Origin: Persicaria tinctoria
Taxonomy: Eukaryota > Streptophyta > Magnoliopsida > Caryophyllales > Polygonaceae
Length of the DNA: 64,000 nucleotides
Direction of reading: 5' to 3'
Assembly (NCBI GenBank): GCA_037127255.1
Contig: JBANSL010000002.1
Location: 96,626,519 to 96,690,518 of the forward strand
The notes under the pieces were generated by a model that worked only from the letters and a program-made list of their open reading frames with translations, ran no database searches and had not been told where the DNA came from. A program made the translations under genes and the position numbers. Below are positions 58,739 to 64,000 of the stretch, piece by piece; position 1 is the stretch's first letter, and every line of letters begins with the position of its first letter.

Positions 58739-59326
58739 ATTGTATTGACAGGGTTTGATCCAACAATCTCTCACAGATGAATTTCAACATTTCAGGTTCA
58801 GCCTCTGAACTAGAGGTACCGTAAATGAAGAATCACAGTTATCTCTATCCTAATAACTGATCAGAGGTGCCGTAATCTTGCTACAGATCATATCATACAG
58901 TAAAGAACTGCTCCAATTTCAATTCTCAAATGAAGCTCACTGGAACAAAACTCGATCAAATTCAGTTTCATCTTAAACATAAACCCTAACATTGTGCAGG
59001 CATAAAGGAGCCACGGTCAAATTCCGTTCAAGCTAAATCACAAAAAATCAAACCGATTGCAACATAATATAAAATTTCTCCTGCATTCGGGAATCGATCA
59101 AAAGCAATTACCTAAATCAGTTTTCACCAAGTTCATCGAACTTGGCAAGCGCGAGACGAAGAGAACGCCGGGATCCACGCTTTACGATGAAGCTTTCAAA
59201 AACTTGTGATTTTGGATGGAGAGCAACATGCCGACATCAGATGCACAACGCAAACCAAAAACTTTTCGCTGAGATTGTTTGAAACAAAAGTGGAGCTTGA
59301 ATTTGAAGTGCTAAAAAAGAAACGAT

Positions 59327-59397
59327 TGCACCAGCCGGGAATCGAACCCGGGTCTGTACCGTGGCAGGGTACTATTCTACCACTAGACCACTGGTGC
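59327..59397 (-). tRNA. tRNA-Gly (GCC)
   Basis: The 71-nt minus-strand sequence GCACCAGTGG...TTCCCGGCTGGTGCA folds into a full cloverleaf. It has a 7-bp acceptor (GCACCAG/CTGGTGC), an anticodon loop CTGCCAC with GCC, and a TTCGATT T loop. A T-rich Pol III terminator (TTTCTTTTTT) follows within about 12 bp. It has every feature of a functional nuclear tRNA gene, unlike the tRNA-like sequences at 31-40 kb. Confidence 0.97.
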
Positions 59398-59478
59398 CTC
59401 GTTGATTACACACTTTCTTAAATATAATTATTCACAATAAAATAAAAATGAGTAATTGACTTCGAGTGTGTTAAATAA

Positions 59479-59758
59479 GGGTGTGTTTGGATTCCAAATG
59501 CATTATCATTATAATGCAAAATGGTAAGGCGGTGTTTGGTTAATAAATTTTTTAAGGCGTTTAAATTATGATATTTTTGGATTTCACGATATATTAATTA
59601 AAATATAATTATTTTATCTCGATTTATGTGATTATTTGGTTAAATTATGGTTTTACCTCGGTTTTTACGAGATTTTTATTTTCACAACCAAACGGACACA
59701 TAAAACGAGGTAAAATAATTGCATTATAATGAAAATGTATTGGAATCCAAACATACCC
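59479..59758. mobile_element. Tourist-like (PIF/Harbinger) MITE, probably nested
   Basis: GGGTGTGTTTGGATTCCA pairs with TGGAATCCAAACATACCC, with TAA duplicated at 59476-59478 and 59759-59761. An inner GGTGTTTGGTTAAT...ACCAAACGGACAC pair suggests a second element inside. Confidence 0.8.
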
Positions 59759-59761
59759 TAA

Positions 59762-60760
59762 ATATATTAATTTTGCTTATAAGTTATCAGATTATATTTG
59801 ATAATGATAAAATAGCTTATACAAATTGGGTGCTAAGAGGGAAGAAATAACCGATTTGTTATTATGAAAAAGAATAACTATTGAAAATCTTTATTTTTAT
59901 AAACTCATTAAATCGTAGTTGTGTATTGCTTTAAAATTAAACTATATATAATATTAAATGGAGTTAGTTAACAAACTACATACGATCCTATGTCTAACGA
60001 ATTTGGAGCTAGGGTTTGTTGACTAAATTAATATACTAGGTGTTCAATGTGTGGTTAAACGTAATATCATATGTTTAGCAAGTGGTTATAAGTGAAAATC
60101 AAATTTTAAATAGGTGTTTTTCTGTACCTTACCCTCTTAATTAATTAATCCACATATATAAGTAATATTAACATCATCATATAGAAAAAGTCTTACATGA
60201 GCACATATATGTATATGTATAGTTTCATATAGGACACTACCAAAAAAAATAAAAATAGTTTCATATAGGAGTGATCACAAGCATACAATATAGCTTTAGT
60301 TAGGCTATAAATAGTGTATATTAGGTAATAATACATTTCACTGTGTATTTAAAATGACGTAAATTTTAAATAAAATATTTTATAATGGGTTGTAAACAAA
60401 CACATAGTTTTGCATAAAGATTATAATTATATTATAAATTTAATATAATTAATTAACATAATTTATAAGGTATTTGATTTGAAATTTACATTATTTTAAA
60501 CCGATTATTGAAAAAACGATAATCAAACACAATTAAAATTAAAATGTTTATACATTATAATTAAAATATATTAGATTCCAAACAAATTAAACCCTCAATC
60601 TCAGCTCTTTAATAATCCAAGCCAATGACCAATATTCTAAAAAAAAAAAGATCTCATTCATATAATCAATCTCCCACTTATACAAAACATCAATTGATAG
60701 CTAGCAAGATCATTGTTATTACAGTTCTACATATATAGAAGCTAATTAAACCAAGTGAAA
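59762..60760. other. Intergenic and 3' flank of the zinc-finger gene
   Basis: AT-rich. No gene, RNA or bounded repeat. The stretch 60610-60760 is the likely 3' UTR of the minus-strand zinc-finger gene. Confidence 0.45.
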
Positions 60761-61219
60761 TTAGCAATATGAATTATGCCCTAGCCGAAGCTCCAAGTCC
60801 AAGTCTTCACATTTCCCTTCTAATGATCTGTTCACGCCGCCACCGCCACCATTACCGCAGCCTTGGAAGCCGAAGCTTGGTCCGCCATTGCCGCCCTTAA
60901 ACTTGCCAGCCTTGGATGTATGATGATCATGATGTGTATGAAGAGGGTATGGCAAGTTGGACTTATAAGAAGAAGATGAAGATGATGACTTGGTGCTTGT
61001 AGGGTTGTGGCTTTTGCTAACCCTAGATCTTCTATGGACATTCATGTGGCCACCAAGGGCCTGTGCTGTGGTGAACCCTCTCCTACAAAACACACAATTG
61101 TAGGTTCTTTCCATCACTACCTTTCGGACCTCTTCTTCTCCCTCATCCTCGTCCTCGTCCTGGTCATGAAGAGATACTCCAATGGCGCTCAAATTGATCA
61201 TACCATGATTAACTTCCAT
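60761..61219 (-). CDS. C2H2 zinc-finger protein with EAR motif, SUPERMAN/ZFP11/TAC1-like (152 aa, intronless)
   Basis: A single finger spans about residues 40-65: C42-V-F-C45, then [10 protein letters not shown]58 and H62. Q-A-L-G-G-H is the plant-specific core of the SUPERMAN-type finger. An acidic stretch (D/E, residues 20-30) precedes it. Serine-rich, histidine-rich and glycine-rich tracts follow. The C-terminus carries overlapping LxLxL motifs (L-D-L-E-L-R-L, 140-146), the EAR motif that recruits TOPLESS-type corepressors, so a nuclear repressor role is likely. No intron, as usual for the family. Its place next to an LBD16-type gene matches my recollection of ZFP11 (At2g42410) beside LBD16, but TAC1, ZFP10 and other relatives share these features. 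The start is the only ATG ahead of the acidic region. Confidence 0.9.
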   Translation of the reverse strand: MEVNHGMINLSAIGVSLHDQDEDEDEGEEEVRKVVMERTYNCVFCRRGFTTAQALGGHMNVHRRSRVSKSHNPTSTKSSSSSSSYKSNLPYPLHTHHDHHTSKAGKFKGGNGGPSFGFQGCGNGGGGGVNRSLEGKCEDLDLELRLGHNSYC

Positions 61220-61437
61220 TGATATACCACAATAGAATTTAGGTGTATGGATAGAGAGGAAGGGAGATACTTGAAGGAAATTAAGGAGGGAGCTAAGCTC
61301 TTAAATAAGAGAGGATTTGAAGGGAAAAAACTCCTAAAAGCTAGACCAAAGCTATTTATTTATTTATTTATTGGTTGAAAAAAAAAAGACTAAAAACATT
61401 TTCAAGCTATAAATCTTTACTATTTAAATTTTTATGG

Positions 61438-61572
61438 CCGAAATGTGACTCTCGACCTACTTGTAGAGAGCAAGGTAAACCTTGAATTTTTACCCAAGGA
61501 AAGGGCCAGAGACCTTACTCTCCCTTACTTCATACCACTGGGCCACCCCGACTGGGGCATTCTGCATCCATT
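61438..61572 (-). mobile_element. tRNA-derived SINE-like copy
   Basis: On the minus strand it begins GTCGGGGTGGCCCAGTGG and contains the CCTTTCCTTGGGTAAAAATT block shared with 27636-27735. Confidence 0.65.
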
Positions 61573-62702
61573 ATTGATTCTACAGGTACGCGTCATCCAA
61601 AGGGAAGCGAGAAAGAAAACGGGTAGGATGAATTTGAAAGGTTAAAGACAAAGACATGTCAAGACAGTAAAGTGAGTACTGCTGACAGCTTCTCCCTCTT
61701 CTACCAAATACTGTCATTTTGCTCTCAAATTCTCTCAATCAACAGGATTGTTTTCCTCTCTATCCCCAAATTTGTTAGATTCTTAATGATCTTAATAGTG
61801 CATTTAAATTATTAACAATTCATTAATGTGATTGAGATCCATGAAAATGACTAATGTGACATTAAATATGTATTGACTTTGTATCCCAAAATAAATAAAT
61901 AAAAAACAAAATATATTTAATATCCTTGCGACGAATGATTAAATCGAAATCCCTGAATGTAAGGTTACAATAAAATTGTGAGACATACTACAAACATACA
62001 ATATTTTAGCAGCAATGTAATCTGCCGTCTAGTTGCATTCTCTATAGCAGTGACAAAACCCTCCATTGTAGATGGGAGAGATTGGGTATTATGAGCATTT
62101 TGTATAGAGGGACACTTTGGGTGTCGTTCCTTATGGTTTTACACGAGATCCTTTGTATGGTCTGCGTATATTTTGTAACGTTGTTACATTGTCTATATAT
62201 TTACCATTCAGGGATCAAGGTCATATGTTACATTCAATAAATCAATGGAAGAACATAGAGAGGTAAAGACCCTAAAAATACAATCAACAACAGCAAAACC
62301 GCGAGAAGTAACAACATTGAGCTTTCATCCTTGGGATGGAAAGGGTTCAAACCTAAAATCTGCAAACTTGATGCCTCATCTCGCTTATGTTGCACAATCC
62401 GAAAAAAGCACTGATTTCCTAGATAGCCTTTGTATGTATTTACCTATTGATCAAATGGGAGAGTCCGAGATACCTATCTATATGTGATGGAGGACCCAGA
62501 TCAAGTTTGATGGTCAGGGAGGAAAGCCGCGTCTTCTTCTCTCTTGAGCTTTTTATACAACCTCCTTAGTTTAAGAAAGCGCGGGGAACACAGAAAGAAG
62601 AAACCTATCAAGGCCTCGTGAGTTTGCGCTAACCTGAATAACCAAGTTGCTCATCTGTTGACCGAGATTCGTCAAATCCACTACTGGATGTAACACTTGC
62701 CG
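61573..62702. other. Intergenic between zinc-finger gene and myosin 3' end
   Basis: It includes the probable myosin 3' UTR (about 62480-62702). An 80-codon plus-strand frame at 62245 has no recognisable domain and is not accepted. Nothing else seen. Confidence 0.4.
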
Positions 62703-64000
62703 CTACTCTGACATTGGCAGCAAGAAACTGAACCCTGTATGGTCACGGATGAGAGGCGGTGGTTCTATGTCAGAGATGGTGATCTTATCTGTTGATTTTG
62801 AAATCTCGTCTAGTGTAAATGGTATACTGCACAGCAAGTAGAATGGATTATTAATCAAAAGATTGATAAAGTCCCCAGAAAATGTAAAAGGAACTGCCAA
62901 AGGAGATGTTAAAATTTGTGCTTCCTGACCTTGAATCATCATCAAGAAGAAAGGAACTGCTAACGGCATTGTTCGAATCTTCTGTCATTAATACTCTCAT
63001 TTTTGCTATAACCTGCAGAGCAAGATATCAGATTGCAGTAAAAAATAAGTTACAGCTCAATACCTTTGTTGTAATTTTCCCATACTTCTCTAAAATATGT
63101 GATCCTAATTCGACAGATTGTTTGGCCCAATAATATTGAATGCAGTGTTTTGTTGTCTCTAATCAACAACTCAAAAAACATAAACTTTAAAAAAAAAAAA
63201 AAGAGTCATCCTCAGGCTTACCTCCGGGGACAAACTATGTGTTCCGTACTTGTCATCAAAATACATCGTACTTATCCTGTAGAGCTGCTGTATACTAAGC
63301 ACCTGTTTGGAAGCAAAATGGAATCAGTTCACAAGGAAATAGATCAAAATGATAATGCATAATGAAGAATCTTCCAGCTGAATGCTTACAGGACAAAGGT
63401 CATGGCTAACTTCATCAAGCGTTTTCTGTGGCTTTTGATGTATGACCTGAATCATAGAAAATATTGAAGAGAGATCAATAAATTGAATTAAAACATGAAA
63501 TCTGTATTTTGGGCCACTAGGAAACACTCTCTCGACTTGGTCGGGGAAAGAGTGCGTACAACTTGGCCCCCCAGACCCTGCCTAGGCGGGATATACTGGG
63601 AATGTTGTTGTTGTTAGATGATGCTTCATGGGATACTTATTTTTCTCTTAGCCCAAAACCTATAGCCTGTCTAATATGCTTGAGCTCCTCCCAGGAGGGA
63701 CATAGAGAGTAAAGAGTTTAATGCTTACCAGAAAACCTATAGCCTGTCTAATATGCTTGAGTTCCTCCCAGGAGGGACCTACAAGCTGCCATGATAACAT
63801 TTGGATAAGAAGAAAAGGCTAAACGATAATTACTGAAAATGAAAGTAACAAAGAAATTGGTAAGGATACTTCTTCTGTAGCATCATAGCACCAATGTTCC
63901 AGTTCAGCAAGGCCTGCTTTGACATATTCGGCATTGCTAAAAGAGCAGCACTCCCTTCTCAATAGAAGACTACAGTAGCAAGCAGATAAACAGAGAAACC
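62703..64000 (-). CDS. Class XI myosin, 3' end (last six coding exons, DIL/cargo-binding domain)
   Basis: Minus-strand exons are 63969-63870, 63785-63729, 63446-63390, 63302-63222, 63012-62930 and 62826-62703; all junctions are GT-AG and phases agree. They read [70 protein letters not shown]; and I-P-F-T-L-D-E-I-S, ending [13 protein letters not shown]. This is the dilute (DIL) globular tail of plant myosin XI, the cargo-binding end of the actin motor that drives organelle movement and streaming. The motor and neck lie beyond the right edge. Myosin XI-J is suggested by synteny only. Confidence 0.95.
63521..63615 (+). mobile_element. Au-SINE-like 3' end in a myosin intron
   Basis: GTACAACTTGGCCCCCCAGA, CCTAGGCGGGATATACTGGG and a TTG-repeat tail (63604-63614) match the 3' part I recall for angiosperm Au-SINE-type elements. 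The 5' part is missing or divergent. Confidence 0.55.
63655..63701 (-). repeat. Duplicated, non-functional copy of a myosin exon
   Basis: These 47 bp repeat 63732-63778 (part of the W-E-E-L-K-H-I-R-Q exon) with one silent difference, at a 77-bp offset. The duplicate lacks the AG acceptor (the bases before are ATG-like) and the GT donor (GGGCTAAG), so it cannot splice as an exon. Confidence 0.9.

Noticed and set aside
62245..62487. 80-codon plus-strand frame between zinc-finger and myosin genes
   Set aside because: No recognisable domain, no splice or promoter context, and AT-rich surroundings.

Overview
This is nuclear DNA of a flowering plant, most likely a eudicot. Coding islands carry GT-AG introns and the intergenic DNA is AT-rich. 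The mobile DNA is of plant types: Stowaway and Tourist MITEs, hAT and Mutator-like elements, tRNA-derived SINEs, an RNase H-bearing L1 LINE, a TRIM and a gag/pol-less LTR retrotransposon. An asterid (perhaps Lamiales) is a weak guess only; nothing here fixes the species.

Six gene loci can be supported. From left to right they are: a possible last exon of an upstream gene (158-253, +); a class I LOB-domain gene of LBD29/LBD17 type (6590-7577, +); a three-exon BAHD acyltransferase (12389-16072, +); an LBD16-type gene (51251-52555, -); tRNA-Gly(GCC) (59327-59397, -); an intronless C2H2/EAR zinc-finger gene (60761-61219, -); and the last six coding exons of a class XI myosin (62703 to beyond the window, -). 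From memory, the LBD16 + LBD17/LBD29 + ZFP11 + myosin XI-J association matches two paralogous Arabidopsis regions, around At2g42410-42440 and At3g58160-58190. The window therefore looks like a conserved gene neighbourhood forced apart by transposons.

Between the two LBD genes lie about 44 kb that are mostly repeats, and several elements are bounded to the base by target-site duplications (TSDs). A 736-bp MULE MITE is at 8882-9617 and a 3.3-kb MULE at 17922-21242, both duplicating TATAATAAA. A 5.8-kb L1 LINE with a 15-bp TSD is at 21436-27200. A 12.2-kb MULE at 29682-41877 has about 120-bp inverted ends and a 9-bp TSD, and is packed with foreign material: two exons and an intron of an ALDH7B (antiquitin) gene, a MuDR-type N-terminal remnant, four tRNA-like sequences, and two blocks of a degenerate 22-bp-period repeat. 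A 4.5-kb non-autonomous LTR retrotransposon sits inside one of the tRNA-like copies. Two hAT-like elements with 8-bp TSDs lie at 13388-14192 and 44531-45713. The second sits inside a Stowaway MITE that also holds two further nested MITEs.

The right end (52.7-64 kb) is less repeat-laden but still holds a TRIM nested in a LINE RNase H fragment, decayed exons of an unrecognised gene near 58 kb, and a duplicated non-functional exon plus an Au-SINE-like tail inside a myosin intron.

The strongest candidates for something undescribed are the 22-bp-period TGGTAGGAT array and the tRNA-like cluster, both carried in the 12.2-kb MULE.
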